A DNA stretch of 64,000 nucleotides, from contig NZ_JACORU010000007.1 in the NCBI RefSeq assembly GCF_014297445.1, positions 299,189 to 363,188 of the forward strand, read 5' to 3'. Every line of letters begins with the position of its first letter. The stretch's first letter is position 1. The notes beneath the pieces were generated by a model. It ran no database searches. It had not been told where the DNA came from and saw nothing but the letters and a program-made list of their open reading frames with translations. This document shows, piece by piece, positions 44,622 to 52,881 of the stretch. A program made the position numbers and the translations under genes. The stretch is from Ramlibacter albus (lineage in GTDB: Bacteria > Pseudomonadota > Gammaproteobacteria > Burkholderiales > Burkholderiaceae_C).

Positions 44622-46226
44622 TCACTGGGCGTTGGAGCGCGGGTACAACTCGGGAAAGTCGAAGGTTCCGCCGGGCTTCTTCGGCTCCAGCACCCACTGG
44701 GGCGGGAAGTCCGCCGGGGGCGTGCCACCCTTGGAGCGGAAGACAAAGCCCTGGTTGAAGCGTCGCGTGTACGGCACCACGTTTTCGTTGCGCGCGTTCG
44801 TCATCGACTTGAACAGCCGTTCACGCAGTTCCACGCGGGTTGCCAAGTAAGCCGGATCGAAGATCAGGTTGTGCATTTCGCCCGGGTCTTTCTCGAGGTC
44901 GTACAGCTCCTCGATGTCCCAGACGCCGTGGTACTGGATGTATTTCTTCCCGTTGCGGACGATCGCGAAAGTCGTCGGCGTCATCGGGTAGCTCCACTCC
45001 CAGTAGTACTCGTAGACGAAGTCGTCCTGCGGCCAGTCCTTCCACGCCGCCTGCCCTTTCAACAGCGGCAGCACGCTGCGGCCTTCGAATTGGGGTGGCC
45101 GCTGAACACCGGCGACGTCGAGGAAGGTCGGCGCGAGATCGAGGTTGCGCACTCGAGCCGGGTTGACGACGTTGGCGGGCAGGTACCCAGGTGCCGACGC
45201 GATCATGGGCACGAGGACCGACTCCTGGTAGGCGGTGCGCTTGTCGCTCAGGCCGTGGGCGCCGTTGAGCGAGCCGTTGTCGCTGAAAAGCACGACGAGC
45301 GTGTTCTTCTCGAGGTCGTTCTTGCGCAGGTAGTCCAGCAGCTGGCCCAGGCTGTCGTCGACTGCAGACAGCACGCTCGCGCAGGTGCGCACTTCTTCCT
45401 TCAGCCCTTCCGCCCCGGGGCCGTAGCGCACGTCGATGCCGTGCCAGCTATTGCGCTGGTTACGCACCCACATCGGCTTGTCGCGGTTGTTCTCGGGCGT
45501 GTCGGCGAAGCTTTCGGGGAGTGTCACCTCGAGCTGCTTGTACTGGCCCTGGTGGCGCTCCGCCGGCACGCACGGCGCATGCACGGCCTTGTGCGACATG
45601 TAGAGGAAGAACGGCTTCTTGGGGTCCCTGACCTTGTCGAGCCAGTTCATCTGGTAGTCGGTCAGCTCGTCGGTCATGTACTTCGTGCGGTCGACATGCC
45701 GGCCGTTGACGTTGAGCACCTGCTGCTGCGGAGGGCCGAAATCGCCCTTCGGCAAATACATGCCCTGCCCGGTGAAGCTGACCCAGTAATCGAAGCCGGG
45801 ACGCGGCGCATCGGTCTCCATGCCCATGTGCCACTTGCCGATGTACGCAGTCTGGTAGCCGGCCGCCTGCAGGTACTTCGGGAAGTAGACGAGGTGCGAC
45901 TCGTCGGCGTTGTTGTTGTCCACGACACGGTGGTTGCGCGCCGTCTGCCCCGTCAGGATGGTCGCGCGGCTGGGCGAACACAGCGACGACGTGACCACCG
46001 TGTTGGGCAGGTACACGCCGCTCTTCGCCAACCTGTCGATGTTGGGCGTCTTCAAGCCGGGCCAGCGGAAGCCGAGCATGTTGTACGGCAGGTCGTCGAT
46101 GAGCACGAAGACCATGTTCATGGGCTGAGGATTCGACGTCGCCGCGACCGGCGTGGCGGCCGTACTTGCCGCGCACAGTCCGCATGCGGTGAGGGCTGCG
46201 GTCAGTATTCTGGAAACGAGCTTCAT
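44622..46226 (-). CDS. Cys-type sulfatase, exported
   Basis: A 534-residue type I sulfatase with a signal peptide (LTACGLCAASTAA). The metal site is MVFVLIDDLPYN, the modification motif CSPSRATILTGQ has Cys83 as the formylglycine precursor, and GKWHMG and FSDNGSLNGAHG form the remaining metal and sulfate site. Length and motifs are typical of the aryl/N-acetylglucosamine-sulfatase-like group. First gene of the operon with the 648-residue sulfatase (22 bp gap) under the operator at 46303. Confidence 0.93.
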   Translation of the reverse strand: MKLVSRILTAALTACGLCAASTAATPVAATSNPQPMNMVFVLIDDLPYNMLGFRWPGLKTPNIDRLAKSGVYLPNTVVTSSLCSPSRATILTGQTARNHRVVDNNNADESHLVYFPKYLQAAGYQTAYIGKWHMGMETDAPRPGFDYWVSFTGQGMYLPKGDFGPPQQQVLNVNGRHVDRTKYMTDELTDYQMNWLDKVRDPKKPFFLYMSHKAVHAPCVPAERHQGQYKQLEVTLPESFADTPENNRDKPMWVRNQRNSWHGIDVRYGPGAEGLKEEVRTCASVLSAVDDSLGQLLDYLRKNDLEKNTLVVLFSDNGSLNGAHGLSDKRTAYQESVLVPMIASAPGYLPANVVNPARVRNLDLAPTFLDVAGVQRPPQFEGRSVLPLLKGQAAWKDWPQDDFVYEYYWEWSYPMTPTTFAIVRNGKKYIQYHGVWDIEELYDLEKDPGEMHNLIFDPAYLATRVELRERLFKSMTNARNENVVPYTRRFNQGFVFRSKGGTPPADFPPQWVLEPKKPGGTFDFPELYPRSNAQ

Positions 46227-46302
46227 GGGCTGTGGTTCAATCAGGCAAGGGTTTACATGCCGGGTGGTTGCGCGACACGATTTCATTGTCGCGTCGGAGA
46301 AG

Positions 46303-46340
46303 GTAAACGATTTCCCACTACGCGTTATCAGTAGAAACCC
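46303..46340 (-). promoter_or_regulatory. LacI-type bipartite operator, sulfatase pair operon
   Basis: Minus-strand core GGGAAATCGTTTAC (46303-46316), two differences from consensus. The upstream box GGGTTTCTACTG (46329-46340) is separated by about eleven bases. It lies about 80 bp before the sulfatase start. Confidence 0.72.
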
Positions 46341-46395
46341 GAGGTCTGCGCCGGGGTGAGTCCCGGCTCGGGCGTCGATGTTGCAAGACTCGCTT

Positions 46396-46409
46396 GGAAA
46401 ATATTTTCC
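46396..46409. promoter_or_regulatory. Palindrome GGAAAATATTTTCC upstream of lacI-type gene
   Basis: A perfect 14-bp palindrome 24 bp before the regulator's ATG, with a partial repeat (GGAAAATAC) at 46417-46425. It is AT-centred, unlike the GC-centred operators of the other units, so it may be a promoter element or a low-affinity autoregulatory site. Confidence 0.5.
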
Positions 46410-46432
46410 CGGTTCAGGAAAATACTGCCACA

Positions 46433-47485
46433 ATGGACGACCAGAGGAGGGGCTCCGCCCCGAGCAAGCGCCGGTATGTGCCGGTACCATTCATGAAAGA
46501 CCTGCCGTCCATCAATGCCGTCGCCGAGCTGGCCGACGTTTCCATCGCGACTGTCTCGCGGGTTCTGAACAAGAGCAAGCCGGTCAGCGAACAGACCCGT
46601 TTGCGAGTGGAAGCGGCCGTTGCGCAGCTGGGGTACCGCGCGAACCCCTTCGGGCGAAGTCTCGCCAAGGCACAGAGCCACTTGCTGCTCGTCCTCGTGC
46701 CCGACTTTTCCAACCCCTTCTACTCCCAGATCATCAAGGGCATCGAGGCCGTGACCCGGCGCCGCGGCTACAAGATCCTGATCGCCGACGACTCGAACCT
46801 GTGGACCGACCGGGCCGAAACCCTCGACCTTTCGTACTTCCGATTGGTGGACGGCGTGATCAGCCTGACCCACCTCGATGAACGTCCCGAGTTGATGGCC
46901 GAAATGGACACCTTGCCCTGGGTCGCCTGCTCCGAATACCCATCCAAGGGCGTCGTGCCGCATGTCAGCATTGACCACCGGCAAGCCGCCGTAGATGCTG
47001 TCCAGTACCTGCTGAATGGCGGCCACAAACGCATCGCCCTCATCACTGCCGAAGAGGACTACCTGTGGGCCCAGCAAAGGCGTGAAGGCTACGAGATCGC
47101 GCTGCAGCGTGCAGGCATCCAGGTCGACCCGAACCTGATCCGCACCGCGAACGACCTCGACTACGAGTCGGGAGGCCAGGCCGCCGGCAGCTTGCTTGCG
47201 TTGCCCGAACTGCCGACGGCGGTCTTCGCCATGTCGGACACCCTCGCCATCGGTGTCATCAAGGCCCTGCGGCGCAAGGGCAAGCGCGTCCCGGAGGACA
47301 TCGCCGTCATCGGGTTCGACAACTTGCCCCTGTCCTCGGTCTTCGAGCCGGCGCTCACGACGATCGCCCAGCCGATGCGCGAACTTGGCGAAGCGGCTGC
47401 GCAGATCCTGCTCGAACGCCTGGCAGGCGGCACCTCCGAGTCGCGAACTCTCGCCCACCGCCTCGTGCTGCGCGAATCAGCCTGA
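46433..47485 (+). CDS. LacI-family transcriptional regulator of the island
   Basis: A 350-residue repressor-type regulator. After a short basic leader, the N-terminal HTH reads INAVAELADVSIATVSRVLN, with the hinge region YRANPFGRSLAKAQS. The periplasmic-binding-protein-like domain follows (LLLVLVPDFSNPFYSQIIKGIE, then IALITAEEDY, then AVIGFDNLPLSSVFEPALTTIAQP). The ATG at 46433 is chosen; in-frame ATGs at 46394 and 46493 are possible. It is central in the island and is the only LacI-type gene in the window, so it is the obvious candidate to bind the five to six GGGAAAGCGCTTAC-type sites. Confidence 0.92.
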   Translation: MDDQRRGSAPSKRRYVPVPFMKDLPSINAVAELADVSIATVSRVLNKSKPVSEQTRLRVEAAVAQLGYRANPFGRSLAKAQSHLLLVLVPDFSNPFYSQIIKGIEAVTRRRGYKILIADDSNLWTDRAETLDLSYFRLVDGVISLTHLDERPELMAEMDTLPWVACSEYPSKGVVPHVSIDHRQAAVDAVQYLLNGGHKRIALITAEEDYLWAQQRREGYEIALQRAGIQVDPNLIRTANDLDYESGGQAAGSLLALPELPTAVFAMSDTLAIGVIKALRRKGKRVPEDIAVIGFDNLPLSSVFEPALTTIAQPMRELGEAAAQILLERLAGGTSESRTLAHRLVLRESA

Positions 47486-47502
47486 ACGTCAGCAGCCGAT
47501 TC

Positions 47503-47541
47503 GGGTAAACCCTAGGTCCGCTCAATTGGGAAAGCGCTTAC
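47503..47541 (+). promoter_or_regulatory. LacI-type bipartite operator, monooxygenase-glucokinase unit
   Basis: Upstream box GGGTAAACCCTAG (47503-47515) and, after about twelve bases, the core GGGAAAGCGCTTAC (47528-47541), an exact consensus, followed by TACCCT as a possible -10. It ends about 75 bp before the monooxygenase start. Confidence 0.84.
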
Positions 47542-47614
47542 CCTCGCTGCAGGCGCTGGCGGCAGACCTTTGCCACCCGCGGAACGAGTCATAGCCTTTC
47601 CTGGAGTCCTCTTC

Positions 47615-48745
47615 ATGACCCTCGCAGCCCGACGCATCCTCATCATCGGTGGAGGCTTCTCCGGCATGTCCGCCGCCATCGAACTGCGCAAGCAAGGCGC
47701 CGAGGTCGACCTGGTCGAAATCGATGCGGGATGGCGTTCCTACGGCGCAGGCATCAGCCTGGGCGGCGCGACTTTGCGGGCCTTCCGCCAACTCGGCATC
47801 CTCGATGAGTTTCTTCGCCTTGGCGCAGCGAGTGACGGCGTGGAACTGCGGACGCCCGATGGGCGCCCCGTCGGCAACCTGCCGACACCGCGCCTCGCCG
47901 GGCCCGATGTGCCGGGTGGCGGCGCGATCATGCGGCCGGTGCTGGCCCGGATCCTCGCGGATGCCACGCGCAGGTCCGGCGCCAACGTGCGCCTGGGATG
48001 CACCTTCAGCTCGATCGAGCACGACGCCGAGGGAGCCGAAGTGTCGTTCACCGATGGCCAACGGCAACGCTACGACCTGGTCATCGGCGCGGACGGCCTG
48101 TACTCCAAGGTGCGCGCCACCTTGTTTCCCGGCGCGCCCAGCCCCCGGTATAGCGGGCAGGCCGTCTGGCGCGCCGTCCTGCCGCGCCCGGCGGAACTGA
48201 AGACGATCACGATGTGGCTTGGCGGTGCCGTGAAGCCGGGCCTGAACCCGGTTTCGGCCGAGGAGATGTACCTCTTCGTGACGGAGCATCGCCCGGAGAA
48301 CCAGTTCGTCGATCCGGCGACGTTCGTCCAGGCACTGAAGGCGTTGCTCGCGCCGTTCCCGGACCCGATGCTGCAAACCGTGCGCGAGCAGCTGCAGGAG
48401 AATTCCCAGATCGTGTTTCGTCCGCTCGAAGGCCTCCTGCTGCCGCAGCCGTGGTATCACGGGCGCGTGGTGTTGATCGGTGACAGCGTGCACGCGACGA
48501 CGCCTCACCTCGCGTCGGGCGCCTGCATCGGTATCGAGGACGCGCTGGTGCTGGCGGAAGAAATCGGCCGCAGCTCCGAGGTCCCTGCGGCGCTGGAGGC
48601 ATTCCAGGCCCGGCGCTGGGAGCGCTGCCGCATGGTGGTGGACAACTCGGGGCGGCTCGGACAGATCGAGATCGAGAACGGCTCCAAGGAAGAGCACGGC
48701 CGCATCATGCGCGACTCGCTCATGGCACTCGCTGCGCCGATCTGA
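47615..48745 (+). CDS. FAD-dependent aromatic monooxygenase
   Basis: A 376-residue group A flavoprotein hydroxylase. The FAD dinucleotide motif is ILIIGGGFSGMSAAIELRKQG, the central DG motif is LVIGADGLYSKVR, and the GD motif is VVLIGDSVHATTPHLASGA. It probably hydroxylates a phenolic ring with NAD(P)H and O2. GGAG lies nine bases before the ATG. It is first in the plus-strand unit with glucokinase under its own operator. It fits as the first attack on the released aglycone; the substrate is not identifiable from sequence. Confidence 0.9.
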   Translation: MTLAARRILIIGGGFSGMSAAIELRKQGAEVDLVEIDAGWRSYGAGISLGGATLRAFRQLGILDEFLRLGAASDGVELRTPDGRPVGNLPTPRLAGPDVPGGGAIMRPVLARILADATRRSGANVRLGCTFSSIEHDAEGAEVSFTDGQRQRYDLVIGADGLYSKVRATLFPGAPSPRYSGQAVWRAVLPRPAELKTITMWLGGAVKPGLNPVSAEEMYLFVTEHRPENQFVDPATFVQALKALLAPFPDPMLQTVREQLQENSQIVFRPLEGLLLPQPWYHGRVVLIGDSVHATTPHLASGACIGIEDALVLAEEIGRSSEVPAALEAFQARRWERCRMVVDNSGRLGQIEIENGSKEEHGRIMRDSLMALAAPI

Positions 48746-48765
48746 GCACGGCGGTCGGGGCGAAC

Positions 48766-49776
48766 ATGGCAGCGAGCACGTCTCGCCGATGCCGGCTGCT
48801 TGCCGACATCGGTGGCACCAACGCACGCTTCGGATGGCAGGCGGACAGCGGCACCGGAATCGAGCACGTGCGAACGCTGCCTTGCGCGGCGCACGCGGAC
48901 ATCGAATCGGCGATCCGGTCCTACCTGGAGAGTTGCGGCCTCCCGAACCCGGCCTGTGCATCGCTTGCGATCGCGACACCGGTGGGCGGCGACCTGGTGA
49001 GCATGACCAACCACGCCTGGTCCTTCTCGATCGAGGCCCTGCGGGAGCGGATCGGCGCGCGCCGCCTGTGCGTGGTGAACGACTTCACGGCCCTTGCGCT
49101 GGGCGTTCCAGCCCTCGAGGAAGGTGCTCGCTGGCAGATTGGCGGAACGGTGTCGTCAGCGTCCGGCCCGATCGCCGTTGTCGGCCCGGGAACAGGCCTC
49201 GGGATGTCGGGCTTGCTTCCCACCGCGCAACCCGGCGTGTTCCTGCCGATCACCGGCGAAGGCGGACACGCAACGGTGCCCGCCGAAACCGAGAGGGAGT
49301 TTGCGGTCGTCCAGTCCCTGCGCAAACTGTACGGCCACGCTTCCGCGGAGCGGGTCCTTTCCGGGCCGGGGCTCGTCGACCTCTATCACACGCTCGCTAC
49401 GCTGGAGAACTCGCCCGCACGCGTGCAAGGGCCCGGCGAAGTGGTGGAGCAATGGCACTCGGGCGACCACCGAATTGCGAAGGAATGCGTCTCGATGTTC
49501 TGCGCTCTGCTAGGCAGTGTCGCGGGAAATTTCGCGCTTGCCCTGGGCGCGAGGGGCGGCGTCTACATCGGCGGCGGCATCGTTCCCCGGCTCGGCGCCT
49601 CATTCGCCGCGACACAGTTCCGGGAGCGATTCGAGGCAAAGGGACGATTTCGCAACTACCTTGAACCGGTCCCGGTCTGGGTCATCACTGCGCAGACCTC
49701 GCCCGCGCTCGCGGGCGCCGGTTACGCGCTCGACCTGGGTCCAGGCGCTGCCGGGAGGTGGGCGCTGGCAGCATAG
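48766..49776 (+). CDS. glk: Glucokinase
   Basis: A 336-residue hexokinase-fold enzyme of the bacterial Glk family that phosphorylates glucose with ATP. The ATP site is LLADIGGTNARFGW, the sugar-site segment is VVNDFTALALG, the phosphate-2 motif is VVGPGTGLGMSGL, and EGGHATVPA and the adenosine segment GGVYIGGGIVPRL are present. It is 20 bp after the monooxygenase gene. Together with the zwf gene of the island it would carry freed glucose into the Entner-Doudoroff or pentose phosphate routes. Confidence 0.93.
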   Translation: MAASTSRRCRLLADIGGTNARFGWQADSGTGIEHVRTLPCAAHADIESAIRSYLESCGLPNPACASLAIATPVGGDLVSMTNHAWSFSIEALRERIGARRLCVVNDFTALALGVPALEEGARWQIGGTVSSASGPIAVVGPGTGLGMSGLLPTAQPGVFLPITGEGGHATVPAETEREFAVVQSLRKLYGHASAERVLSGPGLVDLYHTLATLENSPARVQGPGEVVEQWHSGDHRIAKECVSMFCALLGSVAGNFALALGARGGVYIGGGIVPRLGASFAATQFRERFEAKGRFRNYLEPVPVWVITAQTSPALAGAGYALDLGPGAAGRWALAA

Positions 49777-49790
49777 TGCGCGCCAAAAAA

Positions 49791-50195
49791 CTAGGCGATG
49801 CAGATCGTCCCAAAGCGTTCGGCGCGCATCGGGAAGATATGAACGTCGGGCGGAAAGTAGGAGTAGCGGATTCGCGCCACAACCTGAATCTTGTGTACAC
49901 CGGGCTCGAGCCCGCCGGGCTTGTCGACAAGAATTTCGCCCCATTCGGTCAGGCTCCAACGCGCGACGGTCTCCTCGCGCATTTGCGCCATCGTATAAAC
50001 CTCGTCGCGGATGCCCAAGCGGTTCACTTCGTGGTCGAAGTACTCACCGTCCACGGTAACGTCGAACCCCTCCAGCAGCGACAGGCGTGTGCCGTGGTAG
50101 TTCGGGATGCGGACGCGAATCGCAAAGCCCTGGCGCGCGCCGACAGGGCCGAAATTGCGAAAACCGGTGCTTTGGATGAGCTCGTGTTCGAGCAT
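49791..50195 (-). CDS. C-glycoside deglycosidase beta-subunit-like protein (DUF6379), copy 2
   Basis: A 134-residue small beta-type protein (MLEHELIQSTGFRNFG onward) of the same family as the copy at 35272-35661: VRIPNYHGTRLSLLEGFDVTVDG corresponds to VRLPYYRGQWISI-VTVDG of copy 1, and the C-terminus is aromatic (RYSYFPPDVHIFP). GGAG precedes the ATG at 50195. It is last in the long operon and 34 bp after its TIM-barrel partner. It converges on the glucokinase gene. Confidence 0.75.
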   Translation of the reverse strand: MLEHELIQSTGFRNFGPVGARQGFAIRVRIPNYHGTRLSLLEGFDVTVDGEYFDHEVNRLGIRDEVYTMAQMREETVARWSLTEWGEILVDKPGGLEPGVHKIQVVARIRYSYFPPDVHIFPMRAERFGTICIA

Positions 50196-50229
50196 GGTGT
50201 TCTCCAGTCTTTCTGTTGTCTGCCAGTCG

Positions 50230-51138
50230 TCAGGCAAACCTGCCTTCATCGTGCTCGCGCTCGAGCTTGCGCAGCAGCACTTGCTGGCGCCGCACCTGGT
50301 CGATCGCCCGCCATGGCGAGCGCAAGCCCTCGTATTCGCTGGACAGCCAGCCGCTGTAGCCGGCGCGCTTGAGCGCCGAGATCACAGGCTTCCACGGGAT
50401 GTTCTGGTCTTCGAGGTTCTCGTCGATGTCGTGGAACTTGGCCTGGATGAAGACGACGTACTTCGCGATGTCGAGGAACTCTTCCGGATTCACCGCGATG
50501 CCGTTGAGGAAGGCCATGTGCTTGCGCATCTCTTCAGTGACTTGATGCGAGCCCCAATGGACCAGCGGGCGGTCCTGGAAGATCCCCGTATCGACCATCA
50601 AGCCGAAGTTCTTCGTGCCGGTCCGCTCGATGAAATCGATGTAGCCGTCGACCACCGGATGCTTGATGGGCGTGGGCGAATGAATCTCGGGGCAGATCAC
50701 GATGCCGTACTTGTGCGCCAGGTCGAGATTGCGCTCGACATAGCCTTCCCAGTTCGGGTCGGGGACCAGGTCGTGCGACACCACGCCGAACTTCGGCCGC
50801 AGGAACTTGAAGCCCAGGAGGTGAGCGAGGTGCAAGTCACGCGCCAGTTCAGCCGCGCCTTCCTCCACGGTCAGCCAGTGCGACAGCGTCAAGCGCATGT
50901 CGACCCACGAGCACATGTTCGTCGGCTCCAGCTTGTACTGGTCGAGCAGCCGGAACCAGGTATCCAGCCACGCGCTCGACGGCTCGGGATAGCCCTCAAC
51001 CTGCCCCTCGCCCAGGATCTCGATTCCGGTGGCACCGGTATCGGCGATGTGGTCGAACGCGTCCTCGAGCGTCATGATCGAGCCGTAGTCGTTGACGTAG
51101 CTGTAGACGGAAACGCCGTATTTGAATGAGCTGGTCAT
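50230..51138 (-). CDS. C-glycoside deglycosidase alpha-subunit-like TIM-barrel protein, copy 2
   Basis: A 302-residue xylose-isomerase-like barrel paralogous to copy 1. Matching landmarks are GVSVYSYVNDYGSIMTLEDA versus GVSLYSYQYEVFLRKMTLDD, Glu in GATGIEILGEGQ, the His/Glu region CPEIHSPTPIKHP, IQAKFHDIDENL and SSEYEGLRSPW. It is followed by its own DUF6379 gene, so the island holds two complete alpha/beta pairs, which could differ in aglycone or sugar specificity. Confidence 0.77.
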   Translation of the reverse strand: MTSSFKYGVSVYSYVNDYGSIMTLEDAFDHIADTGATGIEILGEGQVEGYPEPSSAWLDTWFRLLDQYKLEPTNMCSWVDMRLTLSHWLTVEEGAAELARDLHLAHLLGFKFLRPKFGVVSHDLVPDPNWEGYVERNLDLAHKYGIVICPEIHSPTPIKHPVVDGYIDFIERTGTKNFGLMVDTGIFQDRPLVHWGSHQVTEEMRKHMAFLNGIAVNPEEFLDIAKYVVFIQAKFHDIDENLEDQNIPWKPVISALKRAGYSGWLSSEYEGLRSPWRAIDQVRRQQVLLRKLEREHDEGRFA

Positions 51139-51153
51139 CTGGAAGTTACCCGA

Positions 51154-52086
51154 TCAGAACGACATGAGGTCACGGGCCACGGTTGCCGGGCCCTTGAAGT
51201 GCTTTCTCAGGGGCTCGAGGTACACGCTGTCCGGCTCGTCTCCACCCGGGATCACGTGGGTCAACACCACTTGCTTCACGCGAGCCGCAGTGGCCAGCCG
51301 GCCGACCTCCTCGGCCGTCGTGTGCTCTTCGATCATGTGGCGCATCAGCGCTTCGGTGGCCGGGGATCCCCTCAAGCCCTTTTCGATCAATGGGAGATCG
51401 ATGACTTCGTGCACGAGCAGGTCGGCGTCGCGAGAGAACGCTTCCAGCACCGGACAAGGGCCGGTGTCGCCGCTGATCACGATCACCTTGTCGGGCGTCT
51501 TGATGCGGTACGCGTACGACTTGTCGATGCCTGGGCGGGTGGCGGCCGAATCGTGCGCGTAGTGGCAGTTCTCCTGCGCCGTCACGCTGATGAACTCGTC
51601 CTCGTAGACGGGACCGGAGCCCGGGATGTCGTGCGCGATGAACATCTTCTCCGGCGGCGGCTGGCCTTTCGAGTCGGCGCTGCGGATGCGTGCATTCGGC
51701 TGGAAGTACTGCAGGAAGCCCTGCATCATCGATTGCATTCCGGCAGGGCCGTACACATGCGTCGGGGCACGCCGGCCGGTCGCCCACTGCAGGCCCATCA
51801 ACGTGCCGACGTCGGCGTTGTGGTCGTCGTGGTGGTGGGTGATGAAGATGCGCTCCACCTGCCGGAAGTTGAATCCGGCGGCGACGAGTTGGCGGGCCAC
51901 ACCGTTGCCCGCGTCGAAGAGGTAGACCCTGTCGCGCACGACCACGGCCGTCGCCGGCTGCGAGCGTTGCACTTTCGGGATCGGGCCGCCTTGCGTGCCC
52001 AGCGTGATGAGTTTCGTCTGCGCGGCGGCACCCGCCGCCAACAGCAGGGCCAGCACGCCGGCCGTGAGTTTCGATGTGCAGTTCAT
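51154..52086 (-). CDS. Exported MBL-fold metallohydrolase, paralogue 2
   Basis: A 310-residue protein with a signal peptide (LLLAAGAAAQ) and the metal motif THHHDDHNAD (His84-His89), plus a GQPPPEKMFIAHDIPGS segment and a C-terminal LTHVIPGG. It shares architecture with 29386-30387 but is clearly divergent. It overlaps the cyclase gene by four bases and is 15 bp before the deglycosidase alpha subunit. It is probably a periplasmic lactonase or esterase of the pathway. Confidence 0.87.
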   Translation of the reverse strand: MNCTSKLTAGVLALLLAAGAAAQTKLITLGTQGGPIPKVQRSQPATAVVVRDRVYLFDAGNGVARQLVAAGFNFRQVERIFITHHHDDHNADVGTLMGLQWATGRRAPTHVYGPAGMQSMMQGFLQYFQPNARIRSADSKGQPPPEKMFIAHDIPGSGPVYEDEFISVTAQENCHYAHDSAATRPGIDKSYAYRIKTPDKVIVISGDTGPCPVLEAFSRDADLLVHEVIDLPLIEKGLRGSPATEALMRHMIEEHTTAEEVGRLATAARVKQVVLTHVIPGGDEPDSVYLEPLRKHFKGPATVARDLMSF

Positions 52087-52877
52087 GCCTTGGTCTCCTC
52101 GAAAATGGCGACAGCACGCGTCCAGCCAGCCGAGGCCCCCCGGATCTTGTGCGGGAAACAGCAGATGGTGAAGCCGTCGCCCGGGAGCGATTCCAGGTTG
52201 TGCAGCTTCTCGAGATGGCAGTAGCCGATGTCGCGGCCCGCCTTGTGGCCCTCCCAGATCAGCGACTTGTCGCCGGTCTCCGCGATCTTCTTGGCGGTGT
52301 AGGAGAACGGTGCGTCCCAGCTCCAGGCATCGGTGCCGGTCAGCCGAACGCCCCGCTCCAGCAGGTACATCGTGGCCTCGTAGCCCATGCCGCAGCCGGC
52401 GGAGACGTAGTCGCCGAATCCGTAGCGCGAGCCCGCGCGGGTGTTGACGACGACGATGTCGAAGGGCTGGAGCGTGTGGCCGATGCGCTGCAGCTCGGCT
52501 TCCACATCAGCGGCGGTGGCGACGTAGCCGTCGGGGAAGTGCCGGAAGTCGAGCTTCACGCCGGGCCGGAAGCACCAGTCCAGCGGCACCTGGTCGATCG
52601 TGATCGACGGCCTGCTTCCGCCGAGCTTCGCGTCCTGCGTGGAGTGGAAGTGGTAGGGAGCGTCCAGGTGCGTGCCGTTGTGCGTGGTCAGGGTCACCCA
52701 CTCCGCGGCGGCCGCTTCGCCATCGGGGAAGTCGGCCGCCGTGGTGCCGGGCAGCATCTGCACGAACTCGGCCACCGTGTCGGCGTGTTTCTGGTACGTG
52801 ATCTTGGGCGCGAGCGGCGGCGGATCGGAAAGGACGTCGTTCTCGAGGTAGATCGACAGGTCGACGAATCGGGGCAT
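52083..52877 (-). CDS. Cyclase family (kynurenine-formamidase-like) hydrolase
   Basis: A 264-residue metal-dependent hydrolase of the cyclase/KynB family, shown by the signature HNGTHLDAPYH (66-76) and the later RAGSRYGFGDY and GTDAWSWDAPF segments. Such proteins hydrolyse amides, lactones or cyclic intermediates in aromatic degradation. It starts 4 bp after the FAH-family gene and overlaps the MBL gene. Its role here is an inferred ring- or lactone-opening step on the aglycone. Confidence 0.87.
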   Translation of the reverse strand: MPRFVDLSIYLENDVLSDPPPLAPKITYQKHADTVAEFVQMLPGTTAADFPDGEAAAAEWVTLTTHNGTHLDAPYHFHSTQDAKLGGSRPSITIDQVPLDWCFRPGVKLDFRHFPDGYVATAADVEAELQRIGHTLQPFDIVVVNTRAGSRYGFGDYVSAGCGMGYEATMYLLERGVRLTGTDAWSWDAPFSYTAKKIAETGDKSLIWEGHKAGRDIGYCHLEKLHNLESLPGDGFTICCFPHKIRGASAGWTRAVAIFEETKA

Positions 52878-52881
52878 GGCC

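Noticed and set aside
46394..46432. Alternative start of the LacI-type regulator at 46394
   Set aside because: It would place the start inside the GGAAAATATTTTCC palindrome and adds residues not needed for the HTH domain; the ATG at 46433 was chosen.
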